From Photobacterium aquimaris (GTDB lineage Bacteria; Pseudomonadota; Gammaproteobacteria; Enterobacterales; Vibrionaceae): 64,000 bases of DNA. Where the stretch lies: positions 221,501-285,500 of the forward strand of contig NZ_MSCC01000002.1 in NCBI RefSeq assembly GCF_002954455.1, read 5' to 3'. The position numbers and the translations under genes are program-made. Of the stretch, positions 50,079-59,421 are shown piece by piece. The notes below the pieces were generated by a model, which worked only from the letters and a program-made list of their open reading frames with translations, did no database searches and was not told where the DNA came from. Numbering within the stretch: the first letter of the stretch is position 1; every line of letters starts with the position of its first letter.

Positions 50079-52979
50079 ATGAAATTCAAACGTACCCTAC
50101 TTGCAATGGCCGTTATTACCGCCACATTTGGCTTAACGGGCTGTGATGAAGAAACCAATAATATTACGGTTACTCACCCTAATAGTGGTGATACGTTGCC
50201 GCCGGTTGATGAAGGGGATAAGCCTGTCTGTCCTCCAACTGGTGATGAAGATTGCGATGATAAACCTAGTACCGAAAAGCCTGTCATTGACATGGGTGTA
50301 CATATTCCTGTTGATTTATCGGGCATGGATGTTACCCGTTATGTTAACCCTTTTATTGGTACTGGTAATTTAGGTAATACTTACCCTGGTGCAACTACAC
50401 CCAATGGTATGGTGCAATTATCGCCTAATAACGGCTCTAATGGTTGGGAATATATCTCTGGTTATTATTATCACGATGCCCGTACCAGTGGTTTCTCTCA
50501 TACTCATCTTTCCGGGGCGGGTGCGGGTGATTTAAATGACATTTTAGTGATGCCGATTAACTCGCGCTCTGATTTTATGATCAACGAAGGCTCCGCCACG
50601 CTTAACTTAGAAGCCTCGCATTTTAAACATAAAGATGAGCAAGCAACGGCGGGTTATTATAAAGTTGATTTACTTGATTATGATATTACTGCTGAGTTAA
50701 CCGCTTCCGATCGTGTTGGTGTCCATCGTTATACGTTCCCGCGTGACCAACAATCAGAAATTATTGTTAACACCGGTTTTAAACTTAACTGGGATTATAC
50801 TTCAGACTCGTTTATTCGTTGGGATAAAGAAAATAACCGTTTGATTGGTCATCGATTATCTGATGGTTGGGCTGCATCTCAGAAAGAATATTTTGTGATG
50901 GAATTTGATCAACCGATTAAAAATGTCCGTTTTGCTTATTACGACAAAGAGACTAAAAAATACGTTAATGCGCCGGCTGATTTTACTGAAATAGGCTCAA
51001 TTAATGGCTCTCAAACCTATGATGCTGTTAATGATCGTGATGTGTTTGGTAAATATCAATATGCGCGCGCTTATGTTGAATTTGATACCGAAAAACAAGG
51101 CTTAACCGTTGAAGCAAAGTTAGCACTATCAAGTACCGCGATTGGTAACGATGGCACTAATAAAGCACCATTAAGTGGTGCATTCTTGAATTTGACTGAA
51201 GTGGCAAATAAAAACTTTGATCAAGTACGTTTAGATGCTACCAAGGAGTGGGAAGCGTTATTAGGTAAAGTAAAAGTTGAAGGCGATGAAGCCTATAAGC
51301 AAACTTTCTATACTGCGATGTACCATGCATTCTTAGGTCAAACCACTCACTCAGATCTTGACGGTAAATATTACCGTGCTTTCCAAGGTCGTAATGCTTA
51401 TCCAAATGGCCGTCCATCGTGGGGTCAAGAAGCACCTTTAGTCGATGATATTCGTTTAGCTGATGCTAACAACGATGGCAAGGCCGACTTTACTCGTTAT
51501 GACACTTTCTCACTGTGGGATACATACCGTAACGTGCAACCACTCGCTTCTATTTTGACCCCAAATTCATTAGCTGATGTGGTGTTGTCGATGTTGTCGT
51601 ACGCAGAAGAAGAATTTACGCCGTTGGATGCAGAAGGTAATGCAGGTCAACCACGTAAAGGTCGTCTACCTGAATGGACATTTAAAGGTAACGAAACCGG
51701 CATGATGATGGGGATGCATTCAACTCCGGTTATTTATGATGTACTGGAAAAAGGCATTCTTGATGCGCGTATGACTGAGCTTGGCTTTAGTCAATTAGAG
51801 CAAGATGACATTAAAGCGCGTTTGATCAATGCGATGGTGACAGATGCACGTAGTGGCTCAGCTGTTTCGTGGATAAAAGAATATGAAAAAAATGGCTGGG
51901 TGCCAGCACAACTACATGATGCAGAAACGGACTCTTACGGTAAGCACTCACCGTTTAAAGACTCATGGACAGCCTCATACTCACTTGAATATTCAATGAA
52001 TGATTGGATGATCGCTAAATCCATTGCCTTGGTGTTTGGTGAAGATGATCCACGTTACACTGAATTTGCTGACCGTTCTAATAACTGGCAAGCACAGTTC
52101 GATTTTGGTGGTGAGCCGAATACACCGTGGAAAGGTTGGTTTAAAGCTCGAGATTATAAAGGTCAATTTATTGATAAGAACTGGACTGATCCTGTCACTG
52201 GTGGAAATACGGGTAAAGACTGGCGTCCTGATATGTTTAATTGGGCGTTCTCAGAGTCAAATGGTTGGCAATACTTCTTTAGCGTGCAACATGATATGCA
52301 TGGTCTAAAAGATCTGATGACCCAAGTTGATCTTAAATCTAACCCAGACGCTAAAGATGGTGCATTATTTGCTGCGCGTTTAGATGAATACTGGTCAACT
52401 TACCCTGATCGTAATGCAGGTGATAACCAATTCCCAGTGTTTAACACCGGTAACGTTGGTCAACATGTTCAAGGTAACGAACCCGATCTTCATGTACCGT
52501 ATTTATATAACTATGTTGGTCAACCATGGAAGACTCAAGCAGCGATTGCGGCATCGACTAACGTTTGTTACGACAACACCGCCGATGGTATTTGTGGTAA
52601 TGATGACTTTGGTACCCTTTCTTCATGGTTTGTATTCCGTGCTCTTGGTTTCTACCCTGTGAATGCGGGCAGTATCTATGAGATTGGTACGCCAATGTTT
52701 GAAACTGCGTCGATTGATGTCGGTAATGGGCAATCGTTTAACGTTACTGCAAAGAACGTCAGTCGCGACAATATATTCATTCAAAATGCGACCTTTAATG
52801 GTAAAGCGTTTAACCGCACTTACTTAACCCATGATGAGATAATGTACGGTGGTGATTTGGTATTCACAATGGGTGATACGCCAAATAAACTGTGGGGATC
52901 GGCTGCAGACTCAGTGCCACCAGATACTGGCATTGGTGAGTTCCTGCATGCTGATTCGTTACCTGCTGGTGCGCGATAA
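50079..52979 (+). CDS. GH92 alpha-mannosidase, lipoprotein
   Basis: A 966-residue glycoside hydrolase of family GH92, calcium-dependent exo-acting alpha-mannosidases. The lipobox ends at Cys22 (FGLTGC), and a low-complexity acidic/proline linker (about 25-80) leads to the N-terminal beta-sandwich domain (YVNPFIGTGNLGNTYPGA, GFSHTHLSGAGAGDLND). The catalytic alpha-barrel domain has FSLWDTYRNVQPL, WTFKGNETGMMMG and the family signature GNEPDLHVPYLYN. It is thus likely anchored to the outer membrane or periplasmic face, trimming mannosides. A second GH92 gene lies 3.5 kb downstream with a shared promoter block. Confidence 0.93.
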   Translation: MKFKRTLLAMAVITATFGLTGCDEETNNITVTHPNSGDTLPPVDEGDKPVCPPTGDEDCDDKPSTEKPVIDMGVHIPVDLSGMDVTRYVNPFIGTGNLGNTYPGATTPNGMVQLSPNNGSNGWEYISGYYYHDARTSGFSHTHLSGAGAGDLNDILVMPINSRSDFMINEGSATLNLEASHFKHKDEQATAGYYKVDLLDYDITAELTASDRVGVHRYTFPRDQQSEIIVNTGFKLNWDYTSDSFIRWDKENNRLIGHRLSDGWAASQKEYFVMEFDQPIKNVRFAYYDKETKKYVNAPADFTEIGSINGSQTYDAVNDRDVFGKYQYARAYVEFDTEKQGLTVEAKLALSSTAIGNDGTNKAPLSGAFLNLTEVANKNFDQVRLDATKEWEALLGKVKVEGDEAYKQTFYTAMYHAFLGQTTHSDLDGKYYRAFQGRNAYPNGRPSWGQEAPLVDDIRLADANNDGKADFTRYDTFSLWDTYRNVQPLASILTPNSLADVVLSMLSYAEEEFTPLDAEGNAGQPRKGRLPEWTFKGNETGMMMGMHSTPVIYDVLEKGILDARMTELGFSQLEQDDIKARLINAMVTDARSGSAVSWIKEYEKNGWVPAQLHDAETDSYGKHSPFKDSWTASYSLEYSMNDWMIAKSIALVFGEDDPRYTEFADRSNNWQAQFDFGGEPNTPWKGWFKARDYKGQFIDKNWTDPVTGGNTGKDWRPDMFNWAFSESNGWQYFFSVQHDMHGLKDLMTQVDLKSNPDAKDGALFAARLDEYWSTYPDRNAGDNQFPVFNTGNVGQHVQGNEPDLHVPYLYNYVGQPWKTQAAIAASTNVCYDNTADGICGNDDFGTLSSWFVFRALGFYPVNAGSIYEIGTPMFETASIDVGNGQSFNVTAKNVSRDNIFIQNATFNGKAFNRTYLTHDEIMYGGDLVFTMGDTPNKLWGSAADSVPPDTGIGEFLHADSLPAGAR

Positions 52980-53019
52980 TTAATAATAAAACATAAGCAT
53001 TAATTGAAATTACTATTCT

Positions 53020-53053
53020 AAAAATCCTACGGTAAACATCGTAGGATTTTTTT
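53020..53053 (+). terminator. Rho-independent terminator after the first GH92 gene
   Basis: An 11-bp perfect stem (AAAATCCTACG at 53021-53031, complement at 53040-53050) with an 8-nt loop and a T-run. Confidence 0.88.
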
Positions 53054-53354
53054 TGTGTTTTTTATATTCAAATCATAATCGATATCAAACATTGTATTGT
53101 TTATGAAGTCATTTATAGAATCAGTGTTTGTTATATTAAGATTTATTTTAAAGTGAAATAAGGCGTAATATTAATAAAATATCTATATGTATAAATAGAA
53201 AAATAAAGCTATTAAGAATATTTGATAGATTATGTATTGTTAATAAATACCACTGGCTGTAAGTAATTTATTGTCACCAGTAAGTGTTACGTTAAATACG
53301 TTGAATATCATTATTTTCAAGGCGCTTAGAATATAAATGGCAATTGGAGATATT
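53054..53354. other. intergenic region upstream of the reductase gene
   Basis: About 300 bp, AT-rich, no gene. It lacks the conserved block found before both GH92 genes. No TorR-type or FNR box was recognised. Confidence 0.4.
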
Positions 53355-56030
53355 ATGCCTATTTCTCGTCGTAACTTTTTAAAATCTGCTATCGGCACCG
53401 CTATTGCTGCAAATGGTTTAACATTATTCCCCGCAAACTTTGCATTTGCTGATGATACAATTTTAATTCCTAGTGCAAGCCACTGGGGACCTTTCTATGG
53501 TGTAGTAAAAGACGGTAAATTAGTCGGTATTCAACCTCGTAAAGAACTTGATCCACAGCCAACTGAAATGTTATTAGAAGGCTTATTAAGCCGAACTTAT
53601 AATAAAACACGCATTCAATATCCAATGGTACGTAAATCATATTTAGAAAATTTAGGTGGTGATACTAAACCTGAATTACGCGGTAAAGAGCCGTTTGTTA
53701 GAGTAAGTTGGGATACGGCATTACAATTAACAGCCAGTGCTATTCTGCATACCATTGAAAATAAAGGTAACCAAGGTATTTTTGACTCATCTTATGATGG
53801 TTGGTCAAATACGGGTTTATTACGCCCACCTGTTGTTCAAGGACGTTTCTTTAATTTAATCGGTGGTTGTAGTACCACTATTGGTGACTATTCAGCAGGT
53901 GCTTCAACCGTTATTCTGCCGCATATTGTCGGTGATATGGAAGTATATTCACCTCAAACAGCGTGGCCTGTTATTGAAGAAAACACCGAAGTATTTGTTT
54001 TAGTTGGCAGCGATCCTTGGAAAACCAACCGAGTTGAGTTTCGTGTAGCTGATCATCAAATGCAAAGCCATTGGCTGAAGTGGAAACAAAAAGGGATTAA
54101 GTTTATTTCAATTAACCCTAAACGAACCACGACAGATCGTAATTTAGACAGTGAGTGGGTATCAATTATTCCAGGTACTGACACTGCGTTATTTAATGCA
54201 ATGGCTTTCCATTTACAAGATCAAAAATTAGCTGATCTTGAATATTTGAAAAAATATACTGTTGGTTATGAAAAATATCTTGATTACTTATTAGGTAAAC
54301 AAGATGGCGTAGCGAAAACTCCTGAGTGGGCGGCTAAAATCACTGGTATTTCAGCTGATGAAATTAAAAAGCTAGCAGTATTATTTAAAACGAAAAAAAC
54401 TCAAATTGCTGCTGGTTGGGCGGTTCAACGTGCCGATCACGGCGAGATGATCCACTGGTCCATTATTAACTTTGCCGCTATGGCGGGTAAAATTGGTAAG
54501 GCTGGTGAAGGCTTTGGTTTTAGTTGGCACTATGGTAACGGCGGTATGCCACAATCAGGTGCATCACTACCTGTAACATTAGGTCAAGGTTTTAACCCTG
54601 TTTCTGCGGGTTGTCCGGTTGTTCTGCAAGCTGAAATGCTACGTAACCCTGGTAAGTCATTTACTTATAATGGTCAAACATTGAAGTTCCCTGATATATC
54701 TATGGTATATAACTCAGGTAATAACTTGTTCTCACACCAACAAAACCTCAATGCTTTGATTAAAGCAATGAATGACAAAGTTGAGACTTATGTTTGTCAG
54801 GATACATGGTGGTGTGCGTCAGCTCGATTTGCCGATATTGTTTTACCCGCAACCAGTGCATTAGAGCGGATTGATATTACTTCTGGCGGTACGTATAGCA
54901 ATAATAAAGTTTATGCTATGCAGCAAGTGATTGAACCTTATGGTGAAAGCTTAGATGACTTTGAAATTTTCCGTCGTTTAGCCAAAATCTTCCATGTAGA
55001 AGATAAGTTCACCACCGGTAAAGATATGATGACGTTGCTGAAAACAGCATATGAATCATCTACTGCCGCGAAAATCAAACCATTTGATGAGTTCTGGAAA
55101 GATGGTGTCACCGTAATGCCAACCCCAGAGAAAGCCGATTACTGGCAACGTCATGGTGCATTTTATGATGATCCAGAGAAATACCCATTACATACGCCAT
55201 CCGGTAAAATTGAGCTGTACAGCGAATCTATCGCTAAAATGAAGCTTGACGATTGCCCACCTGTACCGACATATATGCAGCCGTTTGAATTTTTAGGTAA
55301 TGCTAAAAAAGGTCAATTACATATTCTGAGCCCACATCCATGGATGCGCTTACACTCACAAATGGCAAATGCCGATACCAATAGTTATGAGTGTGTTGAC
55401 GGTCGTCAGTATTTGTTGATTAACGAACAAGATGCGCATGATCAAGGTATTGTTGATGGCGATCTTGTTGAATTACATAATGAACGTGGCGCACTACTTT
55501 GTGGTGCTAAATTATCAAAAGAAGTTCGTCGCGGTGTTGCTTGTCTCCATGAAGGCGCATGGTTACAGTTAGATAAATTAGGCCGTTGTAATAGTGGCCA
55601 GATTAATATTCTGACATCAGATCAATCATGTGGTGGACTAAGCCAAGGTACCAGTGCGAATACCTGTTTAGCGTATTATAAAAAATGTACTAATCCATGC
55701 TCACCTAATAAAGCTTATGAGCCGCCAATGATAGAACAACCTACAGGGCCTAATGATGGTTCTATTTTGCCAATGGTTGATTTGAACATTGATGGTCGTA
55801 TTGCCTTATTGCATAAAGCTAATGCGGGTAAAGCAGCGCCAAAGATTAGCCGTGGTCAAGAAATTTTCTATGCTAGTTGTACTATGTGTCACGCAGCACC
55901 GAACCCAGCAGCACATACGCGTGCTCAATGGGCTGGGATCACCCAAAGTATGTTCCCTCGAGCAGGGTTAAGTGCCGCTGATCGTAAACTTGTTTTAGAA
56001 TATTTAGATAAACACGCAGCAAAAGCATAG
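53355..56030 (+). CDS. TMAO/DMSO-reductase-type molybdoenzyme with fused C-terminal cytochrome c domain
   Basis: About 891 residues from the ATG at 53355, chosen because TTGGAG lies just upstream and the Tat motif SRRNFLKSA then sits at residues 4-12. The body (about 40-780) is a bis-MGD molybdoenzyme of the TorA/BisC group: ASHWGPFYGVVKDGKLVGIQP, a Ser-containing GWSNTG segment at the expected molybdenum-ligand position, and HILSPHPWMRLHSQMAN. The last 60 residues hold CTMCH (Cys842, Cys845, His846) and resemble the C-terminal monohaem domain of TorC, with HTRAQWAGITQSM and LVLEYLDKHA. Such a fusion would deliver electrons in cis. The substrate may be TMAO or another S/N-oxide. No torC or torD is near. 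Confidence 0.88.
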   Translation: MPISRRNFLKSAIGTAIAANGLTLFPANFAFADDTILIPSASHWGPFYGVVKDGKLVGIQPRKELDPQPTEMLLEGLLSRTYNKTRIQYPMVRKSYLENLGGDTKPELRGKEPFVRVSWDTALQLTASAILHTIENKGNQGIFDSSYDGWSNTGLLRPPVVQGRFFNLIGGCSTTIGDYSAGASTVILPHIVGDMEVYSPQTAWPVIEENTEVFVLVGSDPWKTNRVEFRVADHQMQSHWLKWKQKGIKFISINPKRTTTDRNLDSEWVSIIPGTDTALFNAMAFHLQDQKLADLEYLKKYTVGYEKYLDYLLGKQDGVAKTPEWAAKITGISADEIKKLAVLFKTKKTQIAAGWAVQRADHGEMIHWSIINFAAMAGKIGKAGEGFGFSWHYGNGGMPQSGASLPVTLGQGFNPVSAGCPVVLQAEMLRNPGKSFTYNGQTLKFPDISMVYNSGNNLFSHQQNLNALIKAMNDKVETYVCQDTWWCASARFADIVLPATSALERIDITSGGTYSNNKVYAMQQVIEPYGESLDDFEIFRRLAKIFHVEDKFTTGKDMMTLLKTAYESSTAAKIKPFDEFWKDGVTVMPTPEKADYWQRHGAFYDDPEKYPLHTPSGKIELYSESIAKMKLDDCPPVPTYMQPFEFLGNAKKGQLHILSPHPWMRLHSQMANADTNSYECVDGRQYLLINEQDAHDQGIVDGDLVELHNERGALLCGAKLSKEVRRGVACLHEGAWLQLDKLGRCNSGQINILTSDQSCGGLSQGTSANTCLAYYKKCTNPCSPNKAYEPPMIEQPTGPNDGSILPMVDLNIDGRIALLHKANAGKAAPKISRGQEIFYASCTMCHAAPNPAAHTRAQWAGITQSMFPRAGLSAADRKLVLEYLDKHAAKA

Positions 56031-56153
56031 TAACGTTATTTGTTATTATATTTTGGTGTGAAGTAACTTAACTAGCTCATATAGTTAATATAAATCCCAT
56101 GACTTTTGTTGTGGGATTTTTTATTTAAAAATAGTCGAATTAATTAAACAGTC

Positions 56154-56195
56154 TAATAAATAATAAATAATAAATAATAAATAATAAATAATAAA
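56154..56195. repeat. 7-bp microsatellite (TAATAAA)6
   Basis: Six perfect tandem copies of TAATAAA from 56154 to 56195, directly before the conserved block upstream of the second GH92 gene. Confidence 0.9.
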
Positions 56196-56197
56196 TA

Positions 56198-56300
56198 GTG
56201 ATATTGAGTCAAAATATCTAAATATAACAATGGGAGCTTAGTTCCAACGATTTATAACCGCTACAAATATGCAGTGAATGCGTAATTTATCCTATATCTC
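56198..56300 (+). promoter_or_regulatory. conserved upstream block, copy 2 (second GH92 gene)
   Basis: Counterpart of 49838-49939, with the same order of elements (GTGATATTGAG, TGGGAGCTTAGTTCCA, GCTACAAATATGCAGTGAAT, CCTATATCTC). It ends 157 bp before the second GH92 start. The central TGGGA/TTCCA inverted repeat is conserved. Confidence 0.8.
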
Positions 56301-56456
56301 AGTGTTTTTTTATTCTTAATAATATAGCCACAATACGGTGATTATTATTATTCAAGCGCGAATAAATAATATCTACCTAATAAATGAGATTGTTTTAATA
56401 CTATTACTATCGCTTTGATAATTAAGTGATGTAATACATAAAAGGATGGATATACG

Positions 56457-58982
56457 ATGTTTAAACCGTCAATAGTTGCAGCAGCCATCGCACTCTCAAT
56501 AGGTCTGAGTGGATGTAATAATGACAATGGATCAGGATCGTCAACCAGTAAAGATGATCTGCAGCCAACATTGGCAGTATTAAAATATGTTGATCCTTTG
56601 ATCGGCACTGATGGTTTAGGCAACGTTAATCCAAGTCCAGTAACGCCTGAAGGTATGATCCAGCCAAGTCCTGATAACTGGAATCCTAATAATTGGGGCG
56701 GCAAAGGTTCACCTTCTGATTATCATCATTATTTAAATCAATTATCTGGTTTTAGTACTACCCATATCTCCGGTGCGGGTAAAGGCGATCTCAATGACTT
56801 TGCTTTTCTGCCTTATACCGATTTTCATTCAACAGCCGTTACCATGGACAAGCAGACTGAAGTCTCAAAAGTGGGCTATTACGCAGTTGATTTGATTGAA
56901 ACTAAAGTAAAAGCAGAGTTAACCGCCACCGATAGGGTTGCCTTTCATCGCTATAGTTTTCCTGAAGGAAAAGATCGTAAAGTGAAGATCGACTTACAGC
57001 ATGAACTACTAGAACAATATGGTAACCATTCACGCAGTATCTACTATAAAAAAGTCGCTGATAATGCGATAGCGGGAGCCCGTACCAGTAATGAATGGGG
57101 TCAGTGGCAAACTGTTTATTTTTATGCTGAATTTTCAGAACCATTCAGTGGCCACATGGCCTATGTTGATGAAAAGCCAACCACGGCAACAGAAGTCGGC
57201 TTAGCTGATTATCAAGGTTATGGCGATAAGCGTGATCGTGTTCGTGATGTAGTGACCCATTTAAACTTTGGTGAAGGTGAGCAACCGATCACGGTAAAAA
57301 TTGCAATTTCAGGCACTGGTATTGATGGTGCGATGGCAAACTTACATGCTGACACTAATGGCTATGATTTTGATGATGTTGTAGCAGATAACCAACAACA
57401 ATGGGCGAATATTCTTAATAAATTTACCATTAAAGGTGGAACTCAAGCCGATAAAACTATGTTCTATACCTCATTATATCGTACCTATGTCGCACCATTT
57501 TTGTACCAAGATGTCGATGGTAAATACCGAGGTATGGATGGTAAAGTTCATCAAGCCAATGCGGATTTTACTAACTATTCAGTCTATTCAATGTGGGATA
57601 CTTTCCGCGCTGCGCACCCCCTTAAAACCATTATTGATAAAGATCGCGCTATTGAATATGCCCATGATTTAATGAATAAATTTAAAACAGGTGGAGTATT
57701 ACCGAAGTGGGAATTACATTCTGACTACACCGGTGAAATGGTGGGCTATCCGGCAGTATCGGTCATTGCCGATGTAATGGTTAAATACCCAGATGCCTTT
57801 AGTCAGCAAGACTTTGAATTAGCGCTTAAAGCCGCTGATGTGTCAGCGAACTTTGATCTTACTATTACCCAAGATTGGGTACCTTATAAAGACGCATGGA
57901 ATGGTGATAAACGCTTTACGGTCATGACCCGTCATGGTGAATATGCCGAGCAACACGGTTATGTACCTGCCGATGCTAAAAAACAGCCGCAAGATGGTGG
58001 CGTTGCCCAAGATAAATATGATGAGTTAGTCAATGAATCGGTGTCATATGGTTTAGAAAATGCGTATTACGATTGGTGTATTGCTCAAATCGCTAAGTTA
58101 GCCGGTAATGAAGCGCAATATGACCGTTATATGGCGCGTTCACAAGCTTATAAGCCTTACTTTGATCTTAATAAAGCTGAGTATGGCAAATATGGTGCGA
58201 CTGGATTTATGCGCCCTAAAAATCATGATGGTTCATGGGTAAATAACTATCCATCATGTGCCATTAATGGTCAAGGCGATCCGATTTCGCCACTGCCTGA
58301 TGGCTGTAATATTAATGATGCCACATCGTTTGATATTTTCTGGCCTTATCGTGCCGAGCATCGTGGTCAAGATTTCACTGAAGGTAATACCTGGCAATGG
58401 AGCTGGTTTGCCCCACATGATATTGCGGGCTTAAAACAGACCATGGGTGGTGAAGCGAGCTTCTTGCAGAACTTAGATGCATTATTTACCGCCAACGATA
58501 AAGCTGATACCTCACAAGGGGATATGACTGGTTATATTGGTCAGTTTATTATGGGTAATGAGCCTGATCATCATGTGCCATACCTGTATAACTGGACTGC
58601 CGAGCCATGGAAAACCCAAGAGTACGTTGATCAAGCAATGAAGGAGTTTTTCCATCCAACCAAAGCGGGTTTAATTGGCAATGAAGACGTTGGTCAAATG
58701 TCAGCTTGGTACATTATGGGCGCGTTAGGTTTTTATCAAGTCAACCCAGGTGAGCCAATCTATACCATTGGACGACCATTATTTGATGAAGTGAAATTTG
58801 ATATTGATGGTGGTCAATTTACTATCACGGCTGAAAATAATAGCCCTGATAATCTTTATGTTGAATCGGTAACTATTAACGGTAAACCACTTAATACTCA
58901 CTTAACTTTTGCGCATGATGAAATTCGTGCTGGCGGTGAACTACATTTCGTGATGACTAATAAAAAGCCAACGATGAAATAA
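56457..58982 (+). CDS. second GH92 alpha-mannosidase, lipoprotein
   Basis: An 841-residue GH92 protein with a lipobox at Cys20 (GLSGC) and a short Asn/Ser-rich linker. The N-terminal domain shows YVDPLIGTDGLGNVNPSP and GFSTTHISGAGKGDLND. The catalytic domain has YSMWDTFRAAHPL, LPKWELHSDYTGEMVGYP and GNEPDHHVPYLYN. It is only moderately similar to the first GH92 protein, so the pair is probably an old duplication or has different linkage preferences (inference). It has an ATG preceded by AAAGGATGGATAT. Confidence 0.93.
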   Translation: MFKPSIVAAAIALSIGLSGCNNDNGSGSSTSKDDLQPTLAVLKYVDPLIGTDGLGNVNPSPVTPEGMIQPSPDNWNPNNWGGKGSPSDYHHYLNQLSGFSTTHISGAGKGDLNDFAFLPYTDFHSTAVTMDKQTEVSKVGYYAVDLIETKVKAELTATDRVAFHRYSFPEGKDRKVKIDLQHELLEQYGNHSRSIYYKKVADNAIAGARTSNEWGQWQTVYFYAEFSEPFSGHMAYVDEKPTTATEVGLADYQGYGDKRDRVRDVVTHLNFGEGEQPITVKIAISGTGIDGAMANLHADTNGYDFDDVVADNQQQWANILNKFTIKGGTQADKTMFYTSLYRTYVAPFLYQDVDGKYRGMDGKVHQANADFTNYSVYSMWDTFRAAHPLKTIIDKDRAIEYAHDLMNKFKTGGVLPKWELHSDYTGEMVGYPAVSVIADVMVKYPDAFSQQDFELALKAADVSANFDLTITQDWVPYKDAWNGDKRFTVMTRHGEYAEQHGYVPADAKKQPQDGGVAQDKYDELVNESVSYGLENAYYDWCIAQIAKLAGNEAQYDRYMARSQAYKPYFDLNKAEYGKYGATGFMRPKNHDGSWVNNYPSCAINGQGDPISPLPDGCNINDATSFDIFWPYRAEHRGQDFTEGNTWQWSWFAPHDIAGLKQTMGGEASFLQNLDALFTANDKADTSQGDMTGYIGQFIMGNEPDHHVPYLYNWTAEPWKTQEYVDQAMKEFFHPTKAGLIGNEDVGQMSAWYIMGALGFYQVNPGEPIYTIGRPLFDEVKFDIDGGQFTITAENNSPDNLYVESVTINGKPLNTHLTFAHDEIRAGGELHFVMTNKKPTMK

Positions 58983-59066
58983 GTTCTTACACTGTGATAA
59001 ATATTTGTCTTCAATGGTCAAATAAAGCGCAATTACAATCTTGTTAGTTATTGATTAACAATGATT

Positions 59067-59105
59067 AAAAGCTAATTCTATGCAAGTAGGATTAGCTTTT
59101 TTTTT
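59067..59105 (+). terminator. Rho-independent terminator after the second GH92 gene
   Basis: AAAGCTAAT and ATTAGCTTT form a stem with a 13-nt loop, extended by TCT/AGG partial pairing, then nine T. Confidence 0.85.
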
Positions 59106-59421
59106 ACGAAAAATAGTAATAATGAGGTCAAACCCACAAAACAAAACAACAACTATTGTTTAAGCCAATGATTGAGAATAAATTCATTTGGCTACGAAAA
59201 TCTTATGCCTCGTTAAGTCAATCCTGAACAATTGGCTTACGAGGCAGTCCTCCTTTATTCCATTTATTCCTTCGCTTACACTTCATCGTTCTGTCTCCAC
59301 AGTTGGTGTTTTCTTTCGTTATGACAACTGCAAACATTTTATGTTGTAAACTTTCAGCTTAATTAAGCAGCGAAAAAAACAGAGTCTTTTGGCCCATAGA
59401 TTAATGTTTTAGAGTGGCTAT
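59106..59421. other. intergenic region with no clear gene
   Basis: About 315 bp. On the minus strand a short basic peptide (starting near 59285, with RNKWNKGGLPRKPIV) could be a remnant of a transposase or other gene, but the evidence is too thin for a call. Confidence 0.3.

Noticed and set aside
59150-59310. Possible transposase remnant on the minus strand
   Set aside because: Only a short basic peptide is visible, with no inverted repeats or recognisable catalytic motif.
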